Assembly (NCBI RefSeq): GCF_003112675.1 | Contig: NZ_BFAY01000011.1 | Location: 1,178,001-1,242,000, forward strand | DNA from: Leptospira johnsonii | GTDB taxonomy: Bacteria > Spirochaetota > Leptospiria > Leptospirales > Leptospiraceae | Direction of reading: 5' to 3' | DNA: 64,000 bases | In this document: positions 1 through 8,247 of the stretch, in pieces | Layout of the letters: each line of letters opens with the position of its first letter | How positions within the stretch are numbered: position 1 is the stretch's first letter | Made by a program: the position numbers and the translations under genes | Notes under the pieces: model-generated | The model's database searches: none | What the model saw: only the letters and a program-made list of their open reading frames with translations | What the model was told of the DNA's origin: nothing

Positions 1-2
1 TT

Positions 3-617
3 GCGGTATCGATCTGGATTTTCCTTTGGACCATGGCTTGGTTTTTAGAGCAGTTAAACGATTTTCCTGTTTTTAGGGATAGACTAGAGAAATATTTCAC
101 GATCGCCCTTTCGGTTGAGTTGGTATTGATTACCCTACAGGCGGCCAGAGGTGTTCAATCCCACTTTAATAACGCCACTATTTTTGATTCGGTAATCTAT
201 GGGATCATGGGGCTTTTTATTTTTCCAATGATGGTAGTACCGATCATAATGGATCGAAAATTCAAACTTCTAAGTTCAAAATTGGATCCTAGGATCTTAA
301 TCGCGATTAGATTTTCCCTTTGGATATTAGCTAGTGCTTCCATCATCGGGTTTATCATATCTCAAAGACTGGCACATGCTGTAGGAGTTCCTGACGGAGG
401 TCCTGGATTACCGATCGTCAACTGGAGCAAGAACGGTGGAGACATTCGTATTGCACACTTTGCAGGTATACACGCTTTGCAAATTCTTCCTTTGTTTGCT
501 TTCTTTGCGATCAAACAAAGTTGGGATCTTTTGAGCGTAAAAATCGTTTCTATATGTTATTGGATCTTGGTTGGGGCAGTATTTGCAAATGCAATGTTAG
601 GACGCCCATTGGTTTGA
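3..617 (+). CDS. Multi-pass membrane protein, unknown function (5' cut by window edge)
   Basis: The frame is open from base 3 and the residues before the first ATG at 33 (AVSIWIFLWT) read like the end of a transmembrane helix, so the true start lies outside the window. The remaining roughly 205 residues hold about five more hydrophobic segments. A loop before the fourth carries GVPDGGPGLPIVNWS, followed by AHFAGIHALQILPLFAFF, where the histidines are notable. I do not recognise a named family. The gene is followed after 9 bp by the DUF1801 gene on the same strand, so the two may be cotranscribed. Function unknown. Confidence 0.8.
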   Translation, partial: AVSIWIFLWTMAWFLEQLNDFPVFRDRLEKYFTIALSVELVLITLQAARGVQSHFNNATIFDSVIYGIMGLFIFPMMVVPIIMDRKFKLLSSKLDPRILIAIRFSLWILASASIIGFIISQRLAHAVGVPDGGPGLPIVNWSKNGGDIRIAHFAGIHALQILPLFAFFAIKQSWDLLSVKIVSICYWILVGAVFANAMLGRPLV

Positions 618-626
618 TGGTATTCA

Positions 627-1088
627 ATGGTTTCTAAAAAACCTAAACAGACTAAAGACAGCGCTGAGATTATTTCAGAGATCTTAAAGCCTCATACGAA
701 AAACATTTTAGAGATCGTAAGTTCTCTTAGAAACAAGATTCAAAAGGACTTTCCTGAGTTTGAAGAAAGAGGTTATCCAGTTTGGAAGGCGATCGGTTTT
801 AGAGATAAAAATTCAGGCTATGTATGTGGCATCTTTCCTTTCGAAAAAAACGTTCGTTTGATCTTCGAATGGGGGGTTTTGCTCAAAGATCCTAAAAAGA
901 TATTATTAGGAGATACAAAACAGATCCGTTATTTGGAATATTTTTCTAGCGAAGAAATAGATATAAATGTTATCAGAAACTTTTTGGTGCAAAGCTTAGG
1001 ATTGCCAAAAGGTAAAAAACAAAAAGAAATGATTCTAGAAAGTATAAGTTCTGTTAAAAAGTCTCCTTCTAAAAAAAGGAAATCATAA
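627..1088 (+). CDS. DUF1801 (YdhG-like) domain protein
   Basis: A 153-residue soluble protein. Residues about 20-125 match the DUF1801 pattern: an early helix with LRNKIQKDFPEFEE, then GYPVWK, then a strand pair with CGIFPFEKNVRLIFEWG, then LLKDPKKILLGDTKQIRYLEYFSSEEID. The lysine/serine-rich tail (KKSPSKKRKS) is a low-complexity extension. DUF1801 proteins are small cytoplasmic alpha/beta proteins of unknown biochemical role, some fused to or near transcription regulators. The start ATG at 627 lies 9 bp after the preceding stop. Family assignment is fairly sure; function is not known. Confidence 0.82.
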   Translation: MVSKKPKQTKDSAEIISEILKPHTKNILEIVSSLRNKIQKDFPEFEERGYPVWKAIGFRDKNSGYVCGIFPFEKNVRLIFEWGVLLKDPKKILLGDTKQIRYLEYFSSEEIDINVIRNFLVQSLGLPKGKKQKEMILESISSVKKSPSKKRKS

Positions 1089-1134
1089 TGGAATATTTTA
1101 AATCTATGCTGATCTTTATGGTCTTTGATAAAGA

Positions 1135-1473
1135 CTAGGCTCTTTCTGTTCCGAAATAAAATTTTCCCTGTCTGCGGATCAGGTTTCTTTGGATCAATCC
1201 ATCTGCAATGATGAGTAAACCTTGAGCCGCAGCATGTTTCTTATCTTCCGGAACATCGTTTTGTTTGGACATCAATTCGTGAACGAAAGCCCTACGTTTT
1301 GCATCCATAACTCCCAACATGGAGCCGCAAACTTTCTTATCTCCGACCAAGAATGCGAGTGCCAAGGTTTGAGGAGGAGTTTCGTTGCATAAATAAAACA
1401 ACGCTAGGTTATCAAAGTAGGACAATTCTTCGAAGGACTTTAGAGTTAATTCTTCCTGATCTTCTCCGCTCAT
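1135..1473 (-). CDS. Small protein resembling a stand-alone FliG C-terminal domain
   Basis: A 112-residue cytoplasmic protein without signal peptide. By eye, residues about 12-105 follow the FliG C-terminal (torque-generating) domain: FEEL, a hydrophobic helix, an E-x(3)-QTLALAFLVGD segment where FliG has DLALALKGASDE, a KRRAFVHELM helix where FliG has KRAAALLKDEL, then a long helix ending GLIQRNLIRRQGKF like the FliG C-terminus. The N-terminal and middle FliG domains are absent. The ATG at 1473 overlaps the TGA of the M32 carboxypeptidase (ATGA), so the two are probably translationally coupled. The FliG_C relation is my inference from pattern only. Confidence 0.75.
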   Translation of the reverse strand: MSGEDQEELTLKSFEELSYFDNLALFYLCNETPPQTLALAFLVGDKKVCGSMLGVMDAKRRAFVHELMSKQNDVPEDKKHAAAQGLLIIADGLIQRNLIRRQGKFYFGTERA

Positions 1474-3002
1474 ATTACTTCCTGTTCTTTGATCTTAGAA
1501 TCCAAATATTCCACCAAGTATTTGGAATTCGGTTCTTCTCCGGTTGCTTGACGGATCAGTTCCTTTGCTTCCAAACTTCTACCCTTACTATGAACATGTT
1601 TTCTGAGCCAATCAAGGAGAGAAGAAGTTTCTCTGTTTTTCAATTCATCCGGAAACTTTGGATTCTGCTTCAAGAAGGCAGAATAGAGTTGGGCCGCATA
1701 AATATTTCCCAAAGAGTAGGTAGGAAAATAACCGAAGGCCCCGCCGCTCCAATGAACATCCTGCAAAAATCCTTTGGAATCATCCGGAACATCCACACCT
1801 AGTAAAGATTTCATTCCATCTTTCCAAGCTCCCGAAAGATCTTTTAATACGAGTTCCTTTTTGAAGATCGCTCTTTCAATTTGGAATCTTAGGATTACAT
1901 GCAGATTATAAGTGATTTGATCTGCTTCTACTCTTATCAAAGAAGGTTTGGATTTGTTCACGAAAGAATAAAGTTTAGAAAAAGGAAGAGAAGCCTCCGA
2001 GATGCCTAAGTTTTTCAGAAATAAAGGATAGATTCCTTCCCAAAATTCCTTGGACCTTCCCACTTGATTTTCCCAAAGGCGGCTTTGAGATTCGTGAACA
2101 CCTAAAGAAACCGAATCTTTTAAAGGAGAAGGACCTCCTGCGAGTAAAGAAATCCCAGCTTCATACAAAGCATGCCCGGTCTCATGTAGAACTGAATACA
2201 CGGAAGAAAGAGGATCTGATTCTTCATAACGTGTCGTGATCCTTTTATCGAAAGAACCTAAAGAAGTGGAGAACGGATGTGCGCTGGAATCCAAGCGAAA
2301 CCCGGACTTAGGCAAACCCAAAAGAACGGGAAGACTTGTATTAAAAGGAATTTGAGAATCGATAGGAAAATTTCCCTGAAAAGGAAACGTAGCATCCTTT
2401 GCCTTTGCGATCAGAGGAACCAAGGATTTTCTGAGATCAGCAAATAGAACTTCTAAATCTGCGGCTTTAGCTTCCGGTTCGTACTCATCTAAAAGAGCGT
2501 CATACGCCTCTGTGGAAAAACCGAAATAGTCTGCCTTTTGAAAAACAAGATCTACGATCTTTTGTAAGATTGGAAGAAAAGAAGAAGCATCATTCTTCTT
2601 TCTGGCATCCACCCAGATAGAATGTGCCTGGCTCGTGACCTTGGAAAACTCTTCCACCCATGAGATAGGCAAACAAGAAGAACGATCCAGATCTTTGAAC
2701 AATAAATTCAGTTCTCTTTCTCTGAGAGATTTTCCGGGAAGATCTGTGCGGGTATTTTCATCTCTGGCTTTTTCCGCCAAACTACGAAAAGGATCCCCGA
2801 TAAAAGATTTATGAGCAAGCCCAGAAAGAAAACTTAGTTGGTCTCCTCTTTCACTTAAGCCGTCGCTTGGGATACCGATCTCCATGTCCCAATGCAAGAC
2901 GCTTCCAATGTTTCTGAGATGATAGATATTACGGAATTCATCCCTATAGGCCTTGAAGGCCGGAAGGATATTTTCCCAATTTTGAAGTTCGGATTCCCAC
3001 AT
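1470..3002 (-). CDS. M32 family metallocarboxypeptidase
   Basis: A 510-residue zinc carboxypeptidase of the Thermus/Pyrococcus Taq carboxypeptidase family (M32), which removes C-terminal residues from peptides in the cytoplasm. The zinc motif HETGH is at about residues 273-277, followed by the M32-typical HESQSRLWEN carrying the third ligand glutamate. Length agrees with the usual 490-510. The frame stays open further upstream, but that extension is the reverse complement of the tRNA-Gly gene, so I place the start at ATG 3002 (MWESELQNW). The downstream FliG_C-like gene overlaps the stop codon. Confidence 0.93.
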   Translation of the reverse strand: MWESELQNWENILPAFKAYRDEFRNIYHLRNIGSVLHWDMEIGIPSDGLSERGDQLSFLSGLAHKSFIGDPFRSLAEKARDENTRTDLPGKSLRERELNLLFKDLDRSSCLPISWVEEFSKVTSQAHSIWVDARKKNDASSFLPILQKIVDLVFQKADYFGFSTEAYDALLDEYEPEAKAADLEVLFADLRKSLVPLIAKAKDATFPFQGNFPIDSQIPFNTSLPVLLGLPKSGFRLDSSAHPFSTSLGSFDKRITTRYEESDPLSSVYSVLHETGHALYEAGISLLAGGPSPLKDSVSLGVHESQSRLWENQVGRSKEFWEGIYPLFLKNLGISEASLPFSKLYSFVNKSKPSLIRVEADQITYNLHVILRFQIERAIFKKELVLKDLSGAWKDGMKSLLGVDVPDDSKGFLQDVHWSGGAFGYFPTYSLGNIYAAQLYSAFLKQNPKFPDELKNRETSSLLDWLRKHVHSKGRSLEAKELIRQATGEEPNSKYLVEYLDSKIKEQEVI

Positions 3003-3064
3003 ACTTAAAAAACATTCTTTTCGATTGACATCTCGCCCACCAACCAAAAACTGACTTTTATCTA

Positions 3065-3136
3065 GCGGGCATGGTGTAATGGCTAGCACCGTAGCCTTCC
3101 AAGCTTCTAGTGAGGGTTCGAGTCCCTCTGCCCGCA
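3065..3136 (+). tRNA. tRNA-Gly (UCC anticodon)
   Basis: Cloverleaf of 72 nt. The acceptor arm GCGGGCA pairs with TGCCCGC and the discriminator is A. The anticodon loop is CTTCCAA (anticodon UCC) and the T-arm AGGGTTCGAGTCCCT is canonical. The anticodon stem GTAGC/GCTTC contains one T-T mismatch. CCA is not encoded. It stands alone, antisense to the upstream side of the M32 gene. Confidence 0.96.
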
Positions 3137-3237
3137 AAAATTTCCTCTTTAATCCTCGATTTGTCAGAAAGTTTTTTCTGGACTTCTTTTTACTTCGGTT
3201 CTAAATCTGGCCTCATTCTTTGGACTGGTGTAGAATT

Positions 3238-3858
3238 ATGGATCGAATTCCAAAATACGTTTCTATTCTTTTGATTCTGTTGTTTGCGGCGACCATATCC
3301 GCTCAAAACGAGACCTATACTGTAACTGCAAATTCTTGGCCTGCTGATTTTTCTTCTTTCGAATCGTTTAGGGATGCGAATGCGAGTACGTCCCAAGGAG
3401 CCGTTATCGTTCTTTTGGCCGCTCTTTCTATCTATTCCAAAAATGCAGAAGAAGGTAAGAAAGCGTTGATCATTTCTTTGGACGCTAACTCCCTCATTTC
3501 AGATACTTCACCGAATGGATATAAAGGTTTTAATATCAATCGGAATACGATCGACTTAGTAAAAAGACAGTTAGAGCAACATCCTTATTTGATCGGCTCC
3601 TATCTTCCAGGTTCTTCTTTCCAGAACGGTTATAAAGCCTCTAACCCTCCTTATAATTTTACTCTTACTTCTAATCGTTTCAGTGGGACGGAAGAGTCAG
3701 GACAGAAAAAATTATTTCTTCCTTCTTCCGGCGCTGACACTCCAAGGCCCGTGACCGTAAAAAGAAATGCGAAAGGTGTATGGAAGGCGTCCGAATTTTC
3801 CAGCTTATTGGTAGGTATTAAAAAGCCTGCAACTTCTAGTCCTGCGGACGATCTTTGA
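3238..3858 (+). CDS. Secreted protein of unknown function
   Basis: About 206 residues. MDRIPKYVSILLILLFAATISAQ is a clear signal peptide with probable cleavage after ISA, so the protein is exported to the periplasm or beyond. The mature part contains a hydrophobic stretch SQGAVIVLLAALSIYSKNAEEGKKALIISLD, then mixed alpha/beta sequence rich in Ser, Asn and Pro. I recognise no enzymatic motif. The start at ATG 3238 is preferred over an in-frame TTG 18 bp upstream because it gives a standard signal peptide n-region. Function unknown. Confidence 0.82.
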   Translation: MDRIPKYVSILLILLFAATISAQNETYTVTANSWPADFSSFESFRDANASTSQGAVIVLLAALSIYSKNAEEGKKALIISLDANSLISDTSPNGYKGFNINRNTIDLVKRQLEQHPYLIGSYLPGSSFQNGYKASNPPYNFTLTSNRFSGTEESGQKKLFLPSSGADTPRPVTVKRNAKGVWKASEFSSLLVGIKKPATSSPADDL

Positions 3859-3917
3859 TCATTTTTAATATTTATGACATTGAATTCTTGGAGTAATTTC
3901 CAGGTTCCTATCTTCTA

Positions 3918-3950
3918 ATCGTTATAGCCGTATTTTTCGGTTATAACGAT
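3918..3950 (+). promoter_or_regulatory. 13-bp inverted repeat covering the GH114 start codon
   Basis: ATCGTTATAGCCG (3918-3930) and CGGTTATAACGAT (3938-3950) form a stem with one mismatch around the loop TATTTTT. The 3' arm runs into the first two bases of the ATG at 3949-3951. In mRNA this would bury the initiation region; in DNA it could be a protein-binding palindrome. No T-run follows, so it is not an obvious terminator. Confidence 0.55.
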
Positions 3951-4782
3951 GTTTTCCATTCGGACCTTCTCTGCCTTATTGATTGCCTTCTCCTTTTGTT
4001 TGAGCTCCTGCAAACATCATTCTAATGGAGAAAGAGATTCTATTTTAGTATTCCTTTTAACAAGAGTTTGGATCCCAATTCCGGGGACAACATTCCAGAT
4101 CCAATTTACAGGAACCTTAGACGAGTCTGTAAATGCACAAGTATTCGATATAGATTCAGATCTTACAGATTCGGATCCGACTGTGATCCAAAGATTGCAT
4201 GCTTCCGGTAAAAAAGTGATCTGTTATATAGATGTTGGTTCTTACGAAAATTATAGATCGGATGCTTCTGAATTCCCGCCCGAAGTATTAGGGAATATTT
4301 ATAGTGGTTACCCCGATGAGCAATGGTTGGATATCAGACGTATTGACCTTTTAAGCCCGATACTTTCTGCACGCTTTGAAAAGGCAAAAGCAAAAGGTTG
4401 TGACGGGATAGATCCTGATAATTTGGACGGCTACCAGAACGACACTGGTTTTCCTTTGAGCGCGGATGATCAGATCAAATTCAATCGTTGGATCAGCGAT
4501 CTGGCTCATTTTAGAGGAATGTCTGCCGGATTAAAAAACGATCCGGACCAAATTCCGGATCTGATCGGAAACTTTGATTGGGCAGTTACTGAAAGTTGTT
4601 ATGACGGCGGATGGTGCAATTTAGAAGAAGCATTCCCGAACAAGGGCTCCGCGGTTTTTCAGATAGAATATGTAGAGAATGGAACGACCAAGAACGATTT
4701 CTGTTCTCAGTCGATCTCACTTCGTTTATCCGGTTTTTTGAAAAACCAAAGTTTGGATGCTTATAGGGATCCTTGTCCTTAA
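3949..4782 (+). CDS. GH114-like glycoside hydrolase lipoprotein
   Basis: A 277-residue lipoprotein with signal peptide and lipobox LSSC (Cys about residue 20). The rest matches glycoside hydrolase family 114 (endo-alpha-1,4-polygalactosaminidase-like TIM barrel): FQIQFTGTLD near the N-terminus, KKVICYIDVGSYENYR, the GCDGIDPDNLDGY strand with probable catalytic acids, LSADDQIKFNRWISDLAH, and AVTESCYDGGWC. Family members attack galactosaminogalactan-type polymers; the substrate here is unknown. The start codon lies in the 3' arm of a strong hairpin and no clear Shine-Dalgarno is visible. The stop shares bases 4780-4781 with the stop of the convergent antiporter. Confidence 0.88.
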   Translation: MFSIRTFSALLIAFSFCLSSCKHHSNGERDSILVFLLTRVWIPIPGTTFQIQFTGTLDESVNAQVFDIDSDLTDSDPTVIQRLHASGKKVICYIDVGSYENYRSDASEFPPEVLGNIYSGYPDEQWLDIRRIDLLSPILSARFEKAKAKGCDGIDPDNLDGYQNDTGFPLSADDQIKFNRWISDLAHFRGMSAGLKNDPDQIPDLIGNFDWAVTESCYDGGWCNLEEAFPNKGSAVFQIEYVENGTTKNDFCSQSISLRLSGFLKNQSLDAYRDPCP

Positions 4783-6572
4783 GAAGCTTCTTTTTGGAGC
4801 ATATCCGCAGCGAAAGCTTCTTCCAATTGACGGACTGCATTTTTAGAATAAGCGATCAGTTCTTTTTCATTATGTCTGAGTTTGAATTGATCCATGACCA
4901 TCGCCTCATCGTAATCTCTAAACTTTTGGATGAAGTATTTTACTTCCGAAGGTAAAAATCCCAGATCTTTCAAAGTTTCTTCCGCGAGCTCTAGAGAAGA
5001 AGCGAACGTATCTCTTCGTATCGTTTCAATTCCTAACTCCATCAAATCGAAATAATGGGACCTGTTTCTTGCTCTTGCAATAATCCTTAAGTTTGGAAAA
5101 TTCTCTTTTGCAAGCTTCGCAATTTTTATGGATAACTCTGCATCTTGGATCGCAAGTACTAGTATATCTGCATGAGCTGCTCCGGCCGCAGTCAATAGAT
5201 CTAATCTACTTGCATCACCATAATATATCTTGTGCCCGAATTTTCTGGCGGCATTTACCTGGTCTGCGTTATGTTCTAGTGCGGTGAATCTAATCTTATG
5301 CAGATACAACATCCTGGAGATGATCTGTCCCACCCTTCCGAAACCTGCGATGATCACTCGGTTTTTTTCGTAAATAGGATCTGCAGGCCTTTCTTCTTCT
5401 TCGTGCAAGTAAGGATCTATTATTTTTTCTTTAATGATCCCTATAAAAGGAGTGAGTATCATAGAAGCAGTAACGATCACAATAGAATAATCGGTAGTTT
5501 CTTTAGAAAGAACGCTGAGTTGTGCGGCCACATTCAGGATCACAAATGCGAATTCTCCACCTTGGGAAATACTAACTGCAAGATTGGAAGAAGAATCAGA
5601 AGTTAGTTTTGCGATCTTTCCTAAAACAAAAAGAACGATCCCTTTAACTGACATTAGCCCAAATGCAAGACCGAAAATCAAGAATGGATGATTGATCAGA
5701 ATTTCCAAATTCATGGACATCCCAACTGCAAGGAAAAATAGACCTAATAGTAATCCTTTAAAAGGTTCTAAGTTTGCTTCTAACTCATGCCTGTATTCTG
5801 AATCTGCAAGTAGCACTCCTCCTAAAAAAGAGCCGAGGGCCATGGACAAGCCTACCTTCTCCATTGCAAAAGAAACTCCAAGCACAAGCACCAAAGAAAG
5901 TGCTACGAAAATTTCGTGGTTTCCTGTGGCTGCGATCATTCTGAAAAGAGGCCTCATCAAAAAACGTCCGCTTAAGATCACCAAAAGAATAGCTGCGATC
6001 GCAGTTCCTAATTTATAAAAATTGAATCCACTATGAGCTGTTTGTCCCGGTTCCAAAGCTGCTAAAGGAAGAATTGCCATCACAGGGATCACTGCCAAAT
6101 CCTGAAAGAGAAGGATTGCAAATGCAGATCTTCCATAAGAAGTGTTGAGTTGGTTTTTTTCCGCCAAAGACTGAAGAGCGAAAGCCGTGGAAGAAAGCGA
6201 TAAACTCACTCCTAAAATAATCGAAGAAACGAATCCTAATTGAAATAGATAACCGATCAATCCACCTAATAAAAGTGACGATACCGCTACTTGGAAAAAT
6301 CCCATTCCGAAAACAGGTTTTCTGAGCACCCAAAGGGTTTGAGGTCGGAGTTCCAACCCGATCAAAAAAAGAAGAAGGACCACACCGAATTCCGCAAAAT
6401 GCATGATCTCGGTTCCGCCGGTAACAAGTCGGATCCCATGCGGTCCTATCAAAATCCCTCCGACGACATAACCTATAATGGAGCCGATCCCCAGTTTTTT
6501 AAAAATGGGAACACATAGGACGGCTGTACTGAGTAGAATAATAGCGGTAACGAGTAGACTTTTCTCTTCCAT
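4779..6572 (-). CDS. CPA2 family monovalent cation:proton antiporter with TrkA-N domain
   Basis: 597 residues in the KefB/KefC/YbaL class. Residues about 1-385 carry 12-13 membrane helices, including IGYVVGGILIGPHGIRLV and SLSSTAFALQSLAEKNQ typical of CPA2. A RCK/TrkA-N Rossmann domain follows (VIIAGFGRVGQIISRML), with HKIYYGDASRLDLLTAAGA. The role is K+ or Na+/H+ exchange in the inner membrane gated by nucleotide binding. The start at ATG 6572 is chosen because AAAGGAAGAG lies just upstream; a TTG at 6575 would be too close to it. Specific ion and ligand are not determinable. Confidence 0.93.
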   Translation of the reverse strand: MEEKSLLVTAIILLSTAVLCVPIFKKLGIGSIIGYVVGGILIGPHGIRLVTGGTEIMHFAEFGVVLLLFLIGLELRPQTLWVLRKPVFGMGFFQVAVSSLLLGGLIGYLFQLGFVSSIILGVSLSLSSTAFALQSLAEKNQLNTSYGRSAFAILLFQDLAVIPVMAILPLAALEPGQTAHSGFNFYKLGTAIAAILLVILSGRFLMRPLFRMIAATGNHEIFVALSLVLVLGVSFAMEKVGLSMALGSFLGGVLLADSEYRHELEANLEPFKGLLLGLFFLAVGMSMNLEILINHPFLIFGLAFGLMSVKGIVLFVLGKIAKLTSDSSSNLAVSISQGGEFAFVILNVAAQLSVLSKETTDYSIVIVTASMILTPFIGIIKEKIIDPYLHEEEERPADPIYEKNRVIIAGFGRVGQIISRMLYLHKIRFTALEHNADQVNAARKFGHKIYYGDASRLDLLTAAGAAHADILVLAIQDAELSIKIAKLAKENFPNLRIIARARNRSHYFDLMELGIETIRRDTFASSLELAEETLKDLGFLPSEVKYFIQKFRDYDEAMVMDQFKLRHNEKELIAYSKNAVRQLEEAFAADMLQKEAS

Positions 6573-6700
6573 CAATGCTCTTCCTTTCGGTCTGGGTTAA
6601 TTTTCATTAGACATTTTACGGATAGGTAATAAAACCACTTTTCCTATGTATGATTCTTCTTCTCAAAGTGGAAAACGCCATAATTATTTACTATTGTTTT

Positions 6701-6753
6701 GAGGAAAAAGCGGTTTCCTCGTATGATTTGCGTTAAGAAACATCTTTCATACG
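6701..6753. promoter_or_regulatory. Two inverted repeats upstream of the porin gene
   Basis: GAGGAAA-6 nt-TTTCCTC lies at 6701-6720 and CGTATGA-20 nt-TCATACG at 6720-6753, in the 220-bp gap between the divergent antiporter and porin genes. They may be regulator-binding sites or mRNA leader hairpins. No regulator can be assigned. Confidence 0.35.
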
Positions 6754-6796
6754 AAAATGAGTAGATGATAAACAATTCGAAAAAAATCAAAAATTT

Positions 6797-8101
6797 ATGA
6801 TCCGCAAATTAAGATTTTCCATATTCATTTTTTTACTCTGCGTATACTCGCTTTCAGGCTCACTTTTTTCTGAAGAGCTTGGGTCCCCAGAAACATCAAG
6901 TAAACTGAAAGAGAAAACGTTACAAATCAAAGAAGAAAATCCTAAGGTCGATCCTAAAAAAACTTCGGAGATACATGAGGAAGGGGAAGAAGGTTCTAAA
7001 AAAGAAGAACTGAATCCTAAAAAGAAAGATGATCTGTTGATCCCGATCCAATTCGGATTTTTCATAGACGGTTATTACAATGCGAGCTTGAACAGACCTG
7101 CTTCCAAAGAACTATTATATACAACCCAAGCCACTCGGACAAACGAATACAATATCAATCTAGCTTATTTGGACGCCAAAGTAGAGACCGATAAATATAG
7201 AGGAAGATTCGCTGTCCAATTCGGTACTTCGGTCATCGCGAATTATTCGGGAGAAGGGACCACAGGCAAAACTTCTAACGAATCTTCGATCCGGAACATG
7301 CAAGAAGCGTATGGAGGTGTTCGATTAGGAAAATCTACCTGGTTGGATGCAGGGATTTATTTCGGGCATCTAGGATACGAGTCCTGGATCTCTCATGATA
7401 ATTTTGTTTATACTCGCGCATTCTCTCTGGACTACGTACCTTATTATGTTTCCGGAGCGAGACTGAGCGGAAAGATCAGCGATAAAGTTTCTTACCAACT
7501 TCATTTGAATAACGGATACCAAGTAGTGACGGATAATAATAAAGACATCTCTGGAGGTTTCCGATTGGAGTGGAATCCTTTGAGCAACTTGATGTTCCGT
7601 TGGAATACTTTCATCGGGAATGAACAGCCCACTACTACTCCGAAAGAAACCCGATATTATAATAATTTTATCGCAGAATGGAAACCGTTCCAACGACTTA
7701 CATTAGCTTCTTCTTTCGATGTGGCTTATCAAGAAAGAGCAAGTAGAGAAGATCTGGTCTATACTCCGGAAGGTCCGATCTATATTCGTCGAGACGGAAC
7801 AGCATTCAGACAAACTTACGTGGGAAACTTTTGGATTGCTTATCGATTCTTGCCTGATTGGAGAATAGGTGTTCGATTGGAAAGATATTTGGATCGAGAG
7901 CAGATGATCGTGGTCACGAATACCAAGGATGGTTTCCAAACCAGCGGTGCGACTGCAACTTTAGATTATCAGCCGGATCCTGCCGTTTTGGTAAGATTTA
8001 CCTACCAATACAGAAGATCCATGGATTCCATTTATCCTCATGAGAATAATACATCCAAACTAGACCGCATGTTTATCTTTTCCCTTTCCCTTAAGATCTG
8101 A
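6797..8101 (+). CDS. Outer-membrane beta-barrel porin (BBP2/OmpL-like)
   Basis: 434 residues. A signal peptide (RKLRFSIFIFLLCVYSLSGSLFS) is followed by a charged, low-complexity Lys/Glu linker (about residues 30-80) and then a barrel made of alternating strands to the C-terminus. The barrel opens with FGFFIDGYYNASLNRPASK and LLYTTQATRTNEYNINLAYLDAKVE, the pattern of the putative beta-barrel porin-2 family (OmpL-like). It presumably forms an outer-membrane channel. The charged linker before the barrel is longer than in typical members. It is divergent from the antiporter across a 220-bp gap with inverted repeats. Confidence 0.87.
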   Translation: MIRKLRFSIFIFLLCVYSLSGSLFSEELGSPETSSKLKEKTLQIKEENPKVDPKKTSEIHEEGEEGSKKEELNPKKKDDLLIPIQFGFFIDGYYNASLNRPASKELLYTTQATRTNEYNINLAYLDAKVETDKYRGRFAVQFGTSVIANYSGEGTTGKTSNESSIRNMQEAYGGVRLGKSTWLDAGIYFGHLGYESWISHDNFVYTRAFSLDYVPYYVSGARLSGKISDKVSYQLHLNNGYQVVTDNNKDISGGFRLEWNPLSNLMFRWNTFIGNEQPTTTPKETRYYNNFIAEWKPFQRLTLASSFDVAYQERASREDLVYTPEGPIYIRRDGTAFRQTYVGNFWIAYRFLPDWRIGVRLERYLDREQMIVVTNTKDGFQTSGATATLDYQPDPAVLVRFTYQYRRSMDSIYPHENNTSKLDRMFIFSLSLKI

Positions 8102-8193
8102 ACCTGTTGGGAAAAATTTTAGAACTATACTTCGGTCTTATAAAATAATATGTTTTTAGAATAAAAGTTTAGAATTTTTCTAAAAAAGATTGA

Positions 8194-8208
8194 ACAAAAT
8201 TAAATTGT
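8194..8208. promoter_or_regulatory. Predicted OhrR operator upstream of glutathione peroxidase
   Basis: ACAAAATTAAATTGT is an imperfect palindrome close to the published OhrR box type (TACAATT/AATTGTA). It sits about 40 bp before the GTG start of the peroxidase, whose downstream partner encodes an OhrR-type regulator. The match is by eye; binding is inferred from the gene pair. Confidence 0.5.
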
Positions 8209-8232
8209 ATGCAATCTATTTACTACGTAACT

Positions 8233-8238
8233 AGGAGG
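8233..8238 (+). promoter_or_regulatory. Shine-Dalgarno AGGAGG deciding the peroxidase start
   Basis: A perfect AGGAGG lies 9 nt before GTG 8248. It favours that start over the in-frame ATG at 8209, which lies upstream of the Shine-Dalgarno and next to the predicted operator. Confidence 0.8.
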
Positions 8239-8247
8239 TGCCCACCC

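Noticed and set aside
3003..3137. N-terminal extension of the M32 carboxypeptidase gene to 3137
   Set aside because: The extra codons are the reverse complement of tRNA-Gly and the family N-terminus fits ATG 3002.
5298..5606. Long open frames antisense to the antiporter and other genes
   Set aside because: They lack ribosome sites and homology and look like shadows of the real genes on the other strand.
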